Shown here piece by piece: positions 24,101 to 32,113 of a stretch of DNA of 41,388 nucleotides (its first letter is position 1; every line of letters begins with the position of its first letter). The notes under the pieces are model-generated. The model worked only from the letters and a program-made list of their open reading frames with translations, did no database searches and was not told the origin of the DNA. The position numbers were made by a program, and so were the translations under genes. Where the stretch lies: positions 415,914 to 457,301 of the forward strand of contig NW_003158725.1 in the NCBI RefSeq assembly GCF_000003605.2. The letters run 5' to 3'. Source of the DNA: Saccoglossus kowalevskii (Eukaryota; Hemichordata; Enteropneusta; Harrimaniidae).

Positions 24101-27100
24101 TGACACTTGTCGCAAGACATGCTCAGTTATGGGCGAAGTCGAATCATAATCATCATAATCAAGCATCAGCTGCGGGATCTATATCTCTGAACATGTTTAT
24201 GTTAAAACTATATTACAATAAACAAAACTATTATAAATTTGTTTGTTCTAATTTGTTCAAGCTAAAGAAAGTGCCAAGTCATCTTTTCCTGAATTGATAG
24301 AAGCAAGAAAGGAGAAGTTTGGCAAACCTAAACGTCCACCAGTTGTCTGTGTGTCACCTGTTACAGAAGGTCTTGACTGGATAAATGAGTAAGTTTTCAT
24401 GTTTGAAGTTACACTGGTGTCACTGTATCCAATGTAAAACTGTGTATAGTGACTACTACCATTGTTATTTGTAAATTGTTCTTTATAGACAAGTGGTTTT
24501 TATATAAATATAACGATATAGGGTGTGTTTGAATATGCATGCGCGAGTTATGAATATAAACCAAGATGGCACACTGTTGTGCAGACCAGTGAGTACAAAC
24601 TGAAAGATTACCAATTTTTGACTCCCGTGTGCGAAGCACAAAAGGGAGTCTTTGCAGTTACCCTGTCTGTATGTATGTATGTCTGTATGTATGTATGTAT
24701 GTCACTTTTTTTGTTCCACCGTTATCTCAAGAACCACTGATCAAATTTTCGTGAAACTTGGTACATAGATGCTCTGGGATGATGCGCAGAGTTNNNNNNN
24801 NNNNNNNNNNNNNNNNNNNNNNNNNNNNNNNNNNNNNNNNNNNNNNNNNNNNNNNNNNNNNNNNNNNNNNNNNNNNNNNNNNNNNNNNNNNNNNNNNNNN
24901 NNNNNNNNNNNNNNNNNNNNNNNNNNNNNNNNNNNNNNNNNNNNNNNNNNNNNNNNNNNNNNNNNNNNNNNNNNNNNNNNNNNNNNNNNNNNNNNNNNNN
25001 NNNNNNNNNNNNNNNNNNNNNNNNNNNNNNNNNNNNNNNNNNNNNNNNNNNNNNNNNNNNNNNNNNNNNNNNNNNNNNNNNNNNNNNNNNNNNNNNNNNN
25101 NNNNNNNNNNNNNNNNNNNNNNNNNNNNNNNNNNNNNNNNNNNNNNNNNNNNNNNNNNNNNNNNNNNNNNNNNNNNNNNNNNNNNNNNNNNNNNNNNNNN
25201 NNNNNNNNNNNNNNNNNNNNNNNNNNNNNNNNNNNNNNNNNNNNNNNNNNNNNNNNNNNNNNNNNNNNNNNNNNNNNNNNNNNNNNNNNNNNNNNNNNNN
25301 NNNNNAGCTTTTGATATTTCAAGTAGTAATGATCATGTTTCAATGAAACTTGGTACATAGTTACTTGAGGACTGTGCAGAGACTAATTAGTTTTGGGTAA
25401 ATATTTGTGCATATTAATCACCTTATTAGCATAATTAGTTAATTTTCAGCTTTTCACCTGATATCTCAAGTACTAATCATCACATTTCATTGAGACTTGT
25501 TACATAGATATTCTAGGACTGCAGAGACCTGATTAATTTTGGGATAAATAATTGTGCCTATTAATTACCTAATTTGCATAATTAGTTAATTTTTTGCTGT
25601 TCTATGGCTGTTGCACTGATGTCTAAAAGCCACTCATTGGATTTCAATGAAACTTTTAAAGAGTACCCATCACATTTCAATGAATCTAGGACTATACCCC
25701 ATATTAGTTTTTGGTAAATATTTATGCTTCTTAATCACCTAATTAATATAATTAATTAATACTGATATCTCAAGTATTGATCATCACATTTGAATAAAAC
25801 TTGGTACATAAGTGCTCTAGGACAATAGACAGCCTGATTAATTTTGGGTTAAAATCTGTTCATATTAATTCTCTAATTAGCATAATAATTAATATTATTT
25901 TGGTTCTAATCACATTTCAATGAAACTTGTTACATTGTGCAGACCTTATTAGTTTTACACTTAAATCTGTTCATATTAGTTACCTAATTTGCATAATTAG
26001 TTTTCTGCGTTTCCATCATCTCAAGTTCAAGTAATTTTGAATGTGTCTCCAATACTCTCAGCACACGGGAGTTCTTTCTAAGCTTTCTTTGATTTAATAA
26101 TGTTAATAACATTAATAAAGGTAATTTTTTAAATGGCTGGAAGACATCCAAAGAGGCGCCGGGGGTAATTAGTGCAAGTGGTGCCCAGGTCAAAACTTGT
26201 CATCAGATAAGCGCATTGAATGTTGTACATGCACCGACCAGCTATTTACATGTTATTCATTAGTAAACCAAAGTGAGAACAGAAATGTACTGGTAATCGC
26301 ATGTATTAAATAATATTTGTTGAGGAATACACGTTCCTGTAAGTAGCACCCCCTGGTGATGCAGCGCTTCTGTCACGTCAAAATGACATAGGATATACAA
26401 ATTGTATTTACTTTATTAGTTGCCCTTCGTACTTGTACGTAAACTACAGAAACGTTTCTAGTACAGTCAAAATAAATCATGTATTAATGATTCAGTATAT
26501 AAATCATGCAATTATCAGTTTAGATGCTTCTACAGTATTTGCTCTATTAAAAGTGCATCTTTGATAGAAGCACTCGTTATCCTACAGTTGCGTTTGTTTT
26601 ATACTGATAGAGCAAATACAAACAAATGTTATTTTATTTGTACAAAATAAACCACTCACGACACTGAAAGGATTTTGTTTCACTTTAATGTTATCCATTG
26701 AAGGGCATAACTTGGAAAGGCAAGTTTCACATATGCTTATATGGGAAAGATTGAGAAGAGAATATGCATTGTGGGTAATCACAGCTTACTGGTACAGATA
26801 TTGGAGACTGCCTGTGGTTGCAAACCACTCACTTTTGTAGAAAAATTAGTTTGAAGGCAATAGTGTATTTGACCAAAGTAAAAAAATATGCTGTATATTT
26901 TCTGTGTTTACATAATTAAGTCTTAATAGTTTTATTTTTGCTTTCTATTGTAAACAGTGAAGGTCCTAGTACAAGCACGGCAAATGACTTCAGTAAACCT
27001 GTTCGCGGCCATAGGAAACCTGGTATAAAACGAAAATGGATCCAAGGTGAGTAAAGACATACCAGTACTATCAGTATATGAAACTTTGAACATGTTTCAA

Positions 27101-30100
27101 AATCTACGTACAATAATAACACTTTAGAACACCAAATGGATTGTGGCAATTGTTAGATTTTGTTTGATGAGGAAAAGGGGTTTAGGTTTTACATCTGGTT
27201 GTGGAGTCTATGGAATTGAGGTTACCTTTTGCCACAATTACCTCCAGATCACCTTTAGGCAAGGTGTAGTACCTGTCAGCCTTGGGTGCCAACTTCCCGC
27301 ATAACAAGTTTGGTTGACGTCAGTAAGGGCATACATTTGGCAGGGGGGATCCTAACTTCTTGTAGTGAGAACCAGTGTGACTGGCCTGCTAACAGGACGC
27401 TAAGGTTTTCAAAGTAAAAGTCACATCCGTTAATGTGATTTCGTTTTACTTACCCGTAAATCAAAAAATCACTATAATTCTATAATAACTATTCATAGAC
27501 AACATTGTAAACAATTTTACACATTGCGTCAATAAGTCTAGTCAAATTTTTTTTTAAAAATATAAGAGTTGTTTGTCTAGTTTGAAATTGAATTGTAAAC
27601 TGCATGATTATAGGAGTTGAAAGTGCTGATTCAACTCTGTAAAATACTTTGTTTTTGCTATTTTTCCTGAAGTGATGATTCAGTGAAAATAAAAACCAGT
27701 GAATTATACCTTTCTTCCTTTATTTTACATTCAACACATTAAAAATCAGTGAAAATAAACTCCATACAAAACAAGAAAGTTATTTCAGCTAAAAAAAGAA
27801 GTATTTTACAGTACATTACTACTGGCATGCTGGTGGTTGAGTATTCACTGTGAATGAATCAGTCCGCCATTTCAAAACCAGTTAGTTTTTTGCTAAAATT
27901 ACACTCACATATGTCAGGCTTGTTGGTATAAAATAAAACAGTTCGTAAGAAGTTGCTTTCAACTTAGTATTTTAACTTCAAAAAAGAAGGGTTTTCATTC
28001 TTTTGTTCTCCATGTGATACAAATTCTAAATGTAGTGTGAAACCTTGAACTACCGGTTTATGATTTGACAGGTTTTAGTGTTGGATGACACTTCGATGTC
28101 AATGTGAATGTCATAACTCATAACATTTGTAAATTAAGGACAGATTCATTAAAAAATATCGAATGAGTGTTGAACTCAAAGATAATGTTACTTATTCCCT
28201 GTTGATTTCAGATAGTGATAGTGAAGAAGAGTCAGCTATTAGTAAAATAGTGAAAACACATAATAGGTAAGTATTCAGGAGTTTACTAACCCCTATATTA
28301 GAACATAATTCTTCCCACATACATGTACTCACATGCATATTTCTTGTTTTTTCAGTATTTTTTTTACATGAACAAAAAAAAACACCTACAATTTCTGGAT
28401 AATGTTTTGAAATTATTTGTTGATAGTGTGAATAAATAAAGATATCAACAGACCTATGTTTGTAAGGGGGTGCACATAAATTTTGATTTAGGGCCTTACA
28501 GAAAATCAGCCCTGAGACTATTATTATTGCTTAACAGATGATTACTTTGTCATACATGGGCCAATATAATGGCTTGTGTCATTTTATCGAATCACATGAA
28601 ATCTTGGGCTGGAAGTGGTCTATAAAGTTATTCAAACTTAGTACACAGACAATTCTATTTTTGTTGTGGATTCCTGTACATTTTTCTATCATGGACTTGT
28701 CATACTCGGACTAATCAAACTTGCCAGTGTACAATTTCATTGGATCTTTACTCAGAGCAGATTTTAAACTATGGTGCCAGCTTGCTGTCATGTTGTCATG
28801 TTAAAATGAGTAGCAGATCATTACACATCATTTGATTGTTGTATATGAATATATTTCAACGAAGATAATGTCTTTTTTTATGCTGATCAATTTCATTCAA
28901 TATTGTTAATAATCTGATATTTATTTCTCACCTCATCAGAATGTGTGTTATTTTGCAACATCTCCATAAGTTCATTATATTCATCACTCATCATATTTTT
29001 AGTGAATCGTCATCTCCGAGTGCACACAATGACGCTATAGAAGATATGTTGAAAGACGGTATTATACAAGTTGCTGAGAAACGAATGACGAGAAGACAAA
29101 GACTGAGAATATTTCAAGAGAAGCCGAGAAATCGTGCACCATCCTCATCATCAGCGGCAGCGATGGTGGATGTAACACGACAGAAACAAAAGTGGGTGTG
29201 TCTGATTATTGGTGGTTTAGCAATCAAATCAAACGTCTATTTATGTTGACTGACTAAGTCAACATACAAATGATTGAACTATTGAACTTGCATGGATATG
29301 TCAGTGCTCAATATTCTGCCTGCGTTATATATTGTGTTCAAATTATTCATTCCACGTGATGGAGTCCAGTTGAATGGCATGCCCTCAAGATGATATACTT
29401 AATTATTTTCTCGTCTTTGCTTTCTTAATTTCAGAGTGAAAACAGAAGAGAGACTAGAGCAGTGTTTTATTTGCCATAAAATGATACCTCATTCCAAATA
29501 TGCTCAGCATGTACAGGAAGAGGTTGACAGGCAGAGTGCTCCGTAAGTGGACATTCATCAGTTAATTGTACCGTTGTGTTTACCAAATATGCAAATATCA
29601 TCGAATAAATTAGTTTGTCGCCTTTGATGTATGAAGTACTGTGAAATAATTTATTTTTACTGGAATTAATTTTTGCTGAAAAAACATTTTGGGTATTTTG
29701 TATGGAATTTATTTTCACTGATTTTTGGTGAGTTGAATGTAAAATGTAGGAAAAATGGTATATTCGCTGAATTTTATTTTCACTGAATCACTCCTCCAGC
29801 AAAAATTAATTTTAAGTGAAAATAAAGTATTTTGCTGTATAGTTCCAAATGCTAAAATTACAGTGTTGACAAGAAGTTTTTGTATATTTGGTTGTGATTG
29901 AGTTTTCAAGGTGGGACCAATAATTTGAATACATTTTTTTAGTAATTCAAAATTTATTACGCAGTCATTTCAATATGATAGTTTGCAATGAATGATTTCC
30001 AGTACTTGGGCATTTTAGAGTCTCTTCCTTCCGAATTTACATGTCTGTTTTACATGTCTGACATAGCGTCCAGACTAACTTTGAACATAAAACATTTTGT

Positions 30101-30684
30101 ACTTCCTATCTTCCAACATAGTTCATCTCAATATGTTGTGTTCATTCAAAATTTTGTAATCCACCTTAAATATAACACCACATGAATAAGATCTCCTTGC
30201 CCTGTTATAATCAAATATGGCCAGTCTGATAGTTATTATTAAATGTTGATGTGAAAACAATGAATCCAGTATTTTATTTTATCTCTATTTAAAAAAAATT
30301 CAAATTGTGTATCTGTACAGTTCTACCTGACATTATTTCTCATGTATCAACACATCTGTACCTGTGGTTTGCACCTGCCTAATAATGTGATCTACTGTGG
30401 CATTTTTCAAATATTTGTTTATGCATGTCACGTTTGATTTCTATTCAGCATGGTGTATTTCATTGAATCCTTACTGTGTATGATTTGCATAAAATGTCAT
30501 GACAGTGTAAATGGAATGTCATCCACAATTATTTTCATTCTTCTTATAAAGTAGTAATAGTAGTGGGGTGATTTTACAAATATTTAAACCCTTTCTGTTC
30601 TATTTTTCCTATTATTTCTAGAAGTCAAATAGAGGATGTCGAAATACTTGATGATAGCGACGATGACAATGCCAGAAACCATGG

Positions 30685-30715
<31 letters not shown>

Positions 30716-31033
30716 AATTATAATGATGATGATGATGATGATGATGGAAATGATGCTGATGTAGATGATGATAGTGGTACTGAAATTAATTGGAATGAAA
30801 TAAGCGATTCACCTATCAAAGCTTTCCGTGGCATTTCTAAACAACAAGACTCTTTGATTGATTATAAAAATCAGTTTAAGAAGAAAACCAGGACCTCAAA
30901 AGCCAGTAGCGATGGCTACAGTGCTGTCCCTAAAAAGAAGTTCAGCAGAGGGGGGAGTAGAGGTAGAGGGGGAAGGGGCAAAGGTCGAGGGAAGTGGAAG
31001 CGACGTGGCAGTAGAAAAGCGTGGAATAAATGA
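12016..31033 (+). CDS. UIMC1: RAP80 / BRCA1-A complex subunit UIMC1 (16 coding exons, about 1,099 aa)
   Basis: RAP80 recognises K63-linked ubiquitin (and SUMO) at DNA breaks and recruits Abraxas-BRCC36-BRCA1. Exons: 12016-12102, 13818-13919, 15861-15986, 16563-16691, 17977-18035, 18548-18766, 20597-21890, 22226-22332, 23009-23102, 23962-24064, 24262-24388, 26958-27046, 28212-28266, 29003-29191, 29435-29542, 30622-31033. They sum to 3,300 nt with matching phases. Domains in order: N-terminal MPR start and SIM (VIIV then DDDDD, residues 11-19); UIM at about 58-74; Abraxas-interacting region at about 244-285 (NDVDPNVYTNVIIAMFEQYR, against human DGVDPNQYTKVILCQLEVYQ); C2HC UBZ finger at 743-762; second finger-like motif at 937-956; C-terminal SDSPIKAF...DYKNQF, like human NESPVKSF...DFKKQ; RG-rich basic end. 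The protein is longer than human RAP80 (about 719 aa), mainly through acidic disordered segments. The start is chosen because MPR plus a basic stretch matches the human N-terminus. The exon 7 acceptor and the weak donors of exons 4 and 14 are the least certain points. Confidence 0.9.
12243..12550. mobile_element. Probable DNA-transposon MITE nested in an older repeat
   Basis: The segment begins CAGGGGTTTTTCTAG and ends with AAAAAAATCCCTG, short inverted ends of a hAT-like kind. Its left flank (GTTCAAATTTTATATATTCA) and right flank (ATACATTATGTCATAG) together match a continuous stretch at about 13160-13195 in the same intron. That stretch looks like an uninterrupted relative of the insertion site. 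Target duplication is decayed. No coding frame is convincing. Confidence 0.5.
12555..12795 (+). repeat. Dispersed repeat carrying GGTGGCCATTTTG
   Basis: Two tandem-like copies of a sequence with CAAAATGGC...GGTGGCCATTTTG followed by ATATCTCTGACATACTTTGACTGAT. Relatives occur at about 13158-13290 and 23590-23720 in the same gene. Family identity is unknown; no open frame. Confidence 0.6.
12796..13160 (-). mobile_element. 3' end fragment of a non-LTR retrotransposon
   Basis: On the minus strand the fragment reads TCPCCKKGDETLEHFVLCES, then a stop near 13022, an AT-rich 3' untranslated stretch and a terminal (AAATA)n tail at about 12798-12815. The C-x2-C...H-x4-C arrangement after a short linker is the usual C-terminal zinc motif of non-LTR reverse transcriptase proteins. 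It is 5'-truncated, as these insertions usually are. The clade is not resolved. Confidence 0.55.
13158..13292 (+). repeat. Copy of the GGCCATTTTG dispersed repeat
   Basis: CAATTCAAAATGGCC, then AGTGGCCATTTTGTTTTAA and ATATCTCTCAATA match the copies at 12555-12795 and 23590-23720. Its left part supplies the uninterrupted counterpart of the insertion site of the element at 12243-12550. On the minus strand the open frame of the neighbouring retrotransposon fragment reads partly into it, so the boundary between the two is uncertain. Confidence 0.5.
13596..13779. mobile_element. Foldback MITE with about 27-bp terminal inverted repeats
   Basis: The left end TACCGTAAAATCTGTATTAG is mirrored by the right end CTAATACAGATTTTACAGTA, with GCCGC continuing the match inward. 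TA at both ends would suit a Tc1/mariner-type TA target. The interior repeats AATAGAAGCCGC several times. The right end stops only 38 bases before UIMC1 exon 2. Confidence 0.75.
13818..13919 (+). CDS. UIMC1: UIMC1 exon 2: basic linker and acidic half of the UIM
   Basis: The exon has 34 codons, phase 0 at both ends, ending EEDELE just before donor GTAGTT. An acceptor after ACTAG at 13816-13817 is the one that keeps the frame open. The stronger-looking TTAG at 13830-13831 would shift phase. The acidic end is completed by KALALSRQE in exon 3. Confidence 0.8.
14110..15680 (+). repeat. 75-bp satellite array, about 21 units, with higher-order structure
   Basis: Each unit contains TCAGTGTATAATAATTAGGT, CATTTGCATATTGAGGTAAT and ACAATGTACATATCTAATTA. 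Successive ACAATGTACAT landmarks are 75 bases apart (14221, 14296). Some units lack four bases (TACT), giving 71-bp forms. Variants recur in the same order: the block starting at AATTAGTTCA (14491) is repeated from 15079, 588 bases or 8 units on, and partly again from 15533. The array sits in UIMC1 intron 2. It has no spacers and is not a CRISPR. Confidence 0.95.
15861..15986 (+). CDS. UIMC1: UIMC1 exon 3: rest of the UIM
   Basis: The exon has 42 codons starting KALALSRQEMQ, which completes a UIM with exon 2: acidic EEDE, Leu62, Ala65, Ser69, Glu72, matching acidic-phi-x-x-Ala-x3-Ser-x2-Glu. The acceptor has a ten-T tract. The remainder is charged (SELFQEQEDYVKKK). No second UIM follows, unlike vertebrate RAP80. 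Confidence 0.9.
16563..16691 (+). CDS. UIMC1: UIMC1 exon 4: Ser/Thr-rich segment
   Basis: The exon has 43 codons, phase 0 at both ends, acceptor TGCAG, and encodes SSTDATESKSSSS then charged residues. The donor is GTTGGT, weaker than average, so this end is less certain. No domain is recognised. Confidence 0.75.
16820..16907. repeat. 22-bp inverted repeat pair around ACATCCTGGTACTT
   Basis: The left arm 16820-16841 and right arm 16886-16907 are reverse complements with one mismatch, separated by 44 bases. A third half-copy (CACATCCTGGTACTTTCT) follows at about 16983, and CACATCCTGG also appears near 2306. It is probably a fragment of a foldback repeat. Confidence 0.6.
17736..17846. mobile_element. 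Foldback MITE, family A, short copy
   Basis: The ends TACTGTGGAATACTTTATTT and AATAAAGTATTCTACAGTA are inverted. It matches the family seen at 27636-27813, 29637-29840 and 32114-32338, with characteristic TTTTTGCTGGAATTAATTTT. It lies in UIMC1 intron 4. Confidence 0.75.
17977..18035 (+). CDS. UIMC1: UIMC1 exon 5
   Basis: A short exon, 59 nt, EMDCSTTHVTAYANDNNAD then a split Arg codon. Acceptor TTTTTCAG and donor GTAAGA are both strong. No motif recognised. Confidence 0.75.
18548..18766 (+). CDS. UIMC1: UIMC1 exon 6: basic segment with likely nuclear localisation signal
   Basis: The exon encodes 72 full codons, including RFKFRKRKIDPP and HISKKAKVEPD, basic clusters that could act as nuclear localisation signals. 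It ends in VDK and a split codon before a strong donor GTGAGA (phase 2). This phase does not fit the best-looking acceptor of exon 7; see that entry. Confidence 0.8.
19435..19676. repeat. Imperfect foldback element
   Basis: CTGCTAATGG...GATCTTG...AATCACATGAC on the left is mirrored by GTCATGTGATT...CAAGATCTTGG...CCATTAGCATC on the right. A related fragment, CAAGATCTTGACAGCCATGG, occurs near 34484 outside this gene, so the sequence is dispersed. It lies in UIMC1 intron 6. Confidence 0.55.
20280..20420 (+). mobile_element. 3' tail of a CR1-like non-LTR retrotransposon
   Basis: A T/A-rich stretch leads to ACCCGCTGATGGTTCAGTAA and AATAAAG, then a (TTA)n tail of about five units. This arrangement is typical of severely 5'-truncated non-LTR insertions. 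No coding part is retained. Confidence 0.45.
20597..21890 (+). CDS. UIMC1: UIMC1 exon 7: Abraxas-interacting region and long acidic segment
   Basis: The largest exon, about 431 codons. It begins HFSFSKHLYAPNDVDPNVYT and continues with NVIIAMFEQYRLAVK, clearly similar to the human Abraxas-interacting region (CPDGVDPNQYTKVILCQLEV). The rest is acidic and Ser-rich, with SIM-like VYIV-NEGEDDD (319-322) and VIDL-ANDD (427-430). Acceptor choice is a problem. TTTTTTGTAG at 20582-20591 is strongest, but joining it to exon 6 shifts the frame to an early stop. AG at 20595-20596 (exon from 20597) or 20598-20599 (from 20600) keeps the frame. The alternative is an unseen exon, or a different exon 6 donor. 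The donor is GTCAGT. Read-through would add about 47 codons before a stop at 22032-22034. Confidence 0.85.
22226..22332 (+). CDS. UIMC1: UIMC1 exon 8
   Basis: The exon encodes EFKTVPTSSMLKYTTDQSD and a Ser/Pro/Glu-rich stretch ending in a split Arg codon. Acceptor TTTCAG, donor GTACGT. Phase 0 in, phase 2 out. No domain is recognised. Confidence 0.8.
23009..23102 (+). CDS. UIMC1: UIMC1 exon 9: acidic linker before the zinc finger
   Basis: The exon encodes SDSTTIPVYEVDKNVRDSES and ELIEDPESPQQ. Acceptor CTCTATAG, donor GTACTG, ends in phase 0. It leads directly into the UBZ exon. Confidence 0.8.
23590..23720 (+). repeat. Third copy of the GGTGGCCATTTTG dispersed repeat
   Basis: CTTGTTTGTCAGATCCGATT, then AACTGGTGGCCATTTTGTTT and ATAGCTCTGACACTCTGACT align with 12690-12795. 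It lies in UIMC1 intron 9. Confidence 0.6.
23962..24064 (+). CDS. UIMC1: UIMC1 exon 10: UBZ-type C2HC zinc finger
   Basis: The exon encodes TECPLCGVMFPQTEIEVHAA followed by DCDG, with zinc ligands Cys743, Cys746, His758 and Cys762. Human RAP80 has CPLCDQCFPPTKIERHAMYC at this place, so the finger, its spacing and the FP turn are conserved. This motif is used in ubiquitin and damage-site binding. Acceptor TTTACAG and donor GTATGT are strong. Confidence 0.92.
24262..24388 (+). CDS. UIMC1: UIMC1 exon 11
   Basis: The exon encodes AKESAKSSFPELIEARKEKF then GKPKRPPVVCVSP and ends GLDWINE at a GTAAGT donor. The segment just after the UBZ is basic. No named domain is recognised. Confidence 0.8.
24667..24704 (+). 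repeat. (TATG)n microsatellite
   Basis: A run of CTGTATGTATGTATGTCTGT followed by more TATG units, immediately after the head of the modular repeat. The second copy of that element has (CTGT)n at the same place. Confidence 0.85.
24794..25305. other. Assembly gap (512 N)
   Basis: Unknown bases inside the modular repeat in UIMC1 intron 11. Flanking exons 11 and 12 join in phase, so no exon is required here, though a phase-neutral exon cannot be excluded. Confidence 1.
26958..27046 (+). CDS. UIMC1: UIMC1 exon 12: basic segment
   Basis: The exon encodes EGPSTSTANDFSKPVRGHRK then PGIKRKWIQ. Acceptor TAAACAG, donor GTGAGT. The basic end could contribute to DNA or nucleolar/nuclear retention, but no family motif supports that. 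Confidence 0.8.
27636..27813. mobile_element. Foldback MITE, family A
   Basis: CTGTAAAATACTTTGTTTTT at the left is mirrored by AAGAAGTATTTTACAGTA at the right. Internal CAGTGAAAATAAA occurs in both orientations relative to other copies. It lies in UIMC1 intron 12. Confidence 0.75.
28212..28266 (+). CDS. UIMC1: UIMC1 exon 13: acidic micro-exon
   Basis: A 55-nt exon encoding SDSEEESAISKIVKTHN and split codons at each end (phase 1 in, phase 2 out). Acceptor ATTTCAG, donor GTAAGT, both strong. Confidence 0.75.
29003..29191 (+). CDS. UIMC1: UIMC1 exon 14: basic helical segment
   Basis: The exon encodes DAIEDMLKDGIIQVAEKRMT, RRQRLRIFQEKPRNR and a Ser/Ala run ending QKQ plus a split Lys. The charge pattern suggests an amphipathic helix followed by a basic patch. 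The donor GTGGGT is weak but gives the phase needed by exon 15. Confidence 0.75.
29435..29542 (+). CDS. UIMC1: UIMC1 exon 15: degraded second zinc finger
   Basis: The exon encodes EERLEQCFICHKMIPHSKYA followed by QHVQEEVDRQ. Cys937, Cys940 and His952 match the second C2HC motif of human RAP80 (CYLCKSLVPFREYQCHVDSC), but the final Cys is Glu956. His941 and His946 are extra histidines and might substitute. Acceptor ATTTCAG, donor GTAAGT. Confidence 0.85.
29637..29840. mobile_element. Foldback MITE, family A, full-length copy
   Basis: The left end TACTGTGAAATAATTTATTT and the right end AATAAAGTATTTTGCTGTA are inverted. TGGAATTAATTTTTGCTGAA inside is mirrored by CAGCAAAAATTAATTTTAAG. It lies in UIMC1 intron 15. 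Confidence 0.8.
30622..31033 (+). CDS. UIMC1: UIMC1 exon 16: SIM-like motif, Asn/Asp tract, conserved C-terminus, RG tail
   Basis: The terminal exon, 136 codons and TGA at 31031-31033. It starts SQIEDVEILDDSDDD (SIM-like VEIL plus acids), then an Asn/Asp run coded by AAT/GAT repeats, then SDSPIKAFRGISKQQDSLID and YKNQF. These last match the human C-terminus (ESPVKSFVSIS...DCLVDFKKQ). The final 30 residues are Gly/Arg/Lys-rich (SRGGSRGRGGRGKGRGKWKR), while human ends TKAGRGRRRKF. The terminal conservation strongly supports orthology. Confidence 0.9.
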
Positions 31034-31154
31034 AATGTACTTGCCATACACTGTTATTATGTTTACTGTGTATGTAAAAAATCACCAATGATACTTATTT
31101 GAAGGGCAGTGGTCATTGTGAAGCACATGTTCAACCTTTGTGTTGCGCTCTTAT

Positions 31155-31160
31155 AATAAA
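31155..31160 (+). terminator. Polyadenylation signal for UIMC1
   Basis: AATAAA lies 122 bases after the stop codon, a normal distance for a short 3' untranslated region. It is the first such hexamer after the stop. Confidence 0.6.
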
Positions 31161-32113
31161 AATCATGAATACAAGTTTTGATGTGGGCTGGACATGCACT
31201 AAGTTCCGTTGATGACTCATTTGATACCTTCCAATAACTAAAGAAATTAGCTAGCTAAAGTTTGGCGGCAACTCAGTTTGTACTAGCTGGTCTGCATAAA
31301 TCCAAGTTGCCATCTTTATTCGTATGAGACCCATATCGTGGTCATGGGTGGTGCAACGATCACCACCCTTTAAGACAAAGTTCTTTCTAACATATTTTAC
31401 AAGGGAGAGTTCACATGAATTCCTACATGTTATTTATTTATCAAAATAAATTGAATCAATACTAGCAGGTGTACCTCTGTGTCTCAGGAAATATATCTTC
31501 TATGCATTACTGCACCACTCGCCAAATTTAAATGATAATCATCTGTGTTTACAAAGTAGGTGAGCTATTAATTGTAGCAGAACAAAATACTGGTTGTAGT
31601 GACAAGTCCCCTCTACAATTTAATTTTAGTAAAGATTTTACTATATATTTATTATATGTAGAGATTATTGTTTTCAATTGATATGTTTCCCAATGCTCAA
31701 TACAACATTAAGAATTATGTTGCGTATGCCTTTATTTGTTAAGATAATATTTTTATTGACTGGGGAAACACATTTAAATAAAGGCATAGTCCCTATATTA
31801 AGAAATATACTGCCATATTTTTGTCTCTGCATAATCTGTGTCACATTATTTCTGTAATCTGAGTTATACTTGTGTTTTGTTTGTAGTTTAATCCACTCTG
31901 CAATGTGACAACGCTTGGGGATAAACTATACACATGTATTGAGGTAAACGGACACGTTTGCTGTACTTCATAGTACTCGATAAGCAGAGAAATCTGAATT
32001 TTAATTTGGTATATTTATGATTATTATATTGACTACATTTACATCATTTAGTATAACATTATTTGTCTCTAGAGGGCGCTTGTCAGCGTACATACATTGG
32101 TGGAAACATGTAT

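Larger units (their letters stand above)
24620..26073 (+). repeat. Hairpin-headed modular repeat element, copy 1 (interrupted by assembly gap)
   Basis: It starts GACTCCCGTGTGCGAAGCAC with GGGAGTC close behind, a hairpin. Then come modules of about 135-155 bp, each with CTGATATCTCAAG, AAACTTGGTACATAGAT, TTTGGGTAAATA and CCTAATTTGCATAATTAG. GCACACGGGAGT at 26061-26072 is the exact inverse of the 12-base start at 24621-24632, so the element appears bounded by inverted ends. A second copy is at 34777. A GTAT microsatellite sits inside at 24667-24704. No open frame explains it. Confidence 0.7.
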
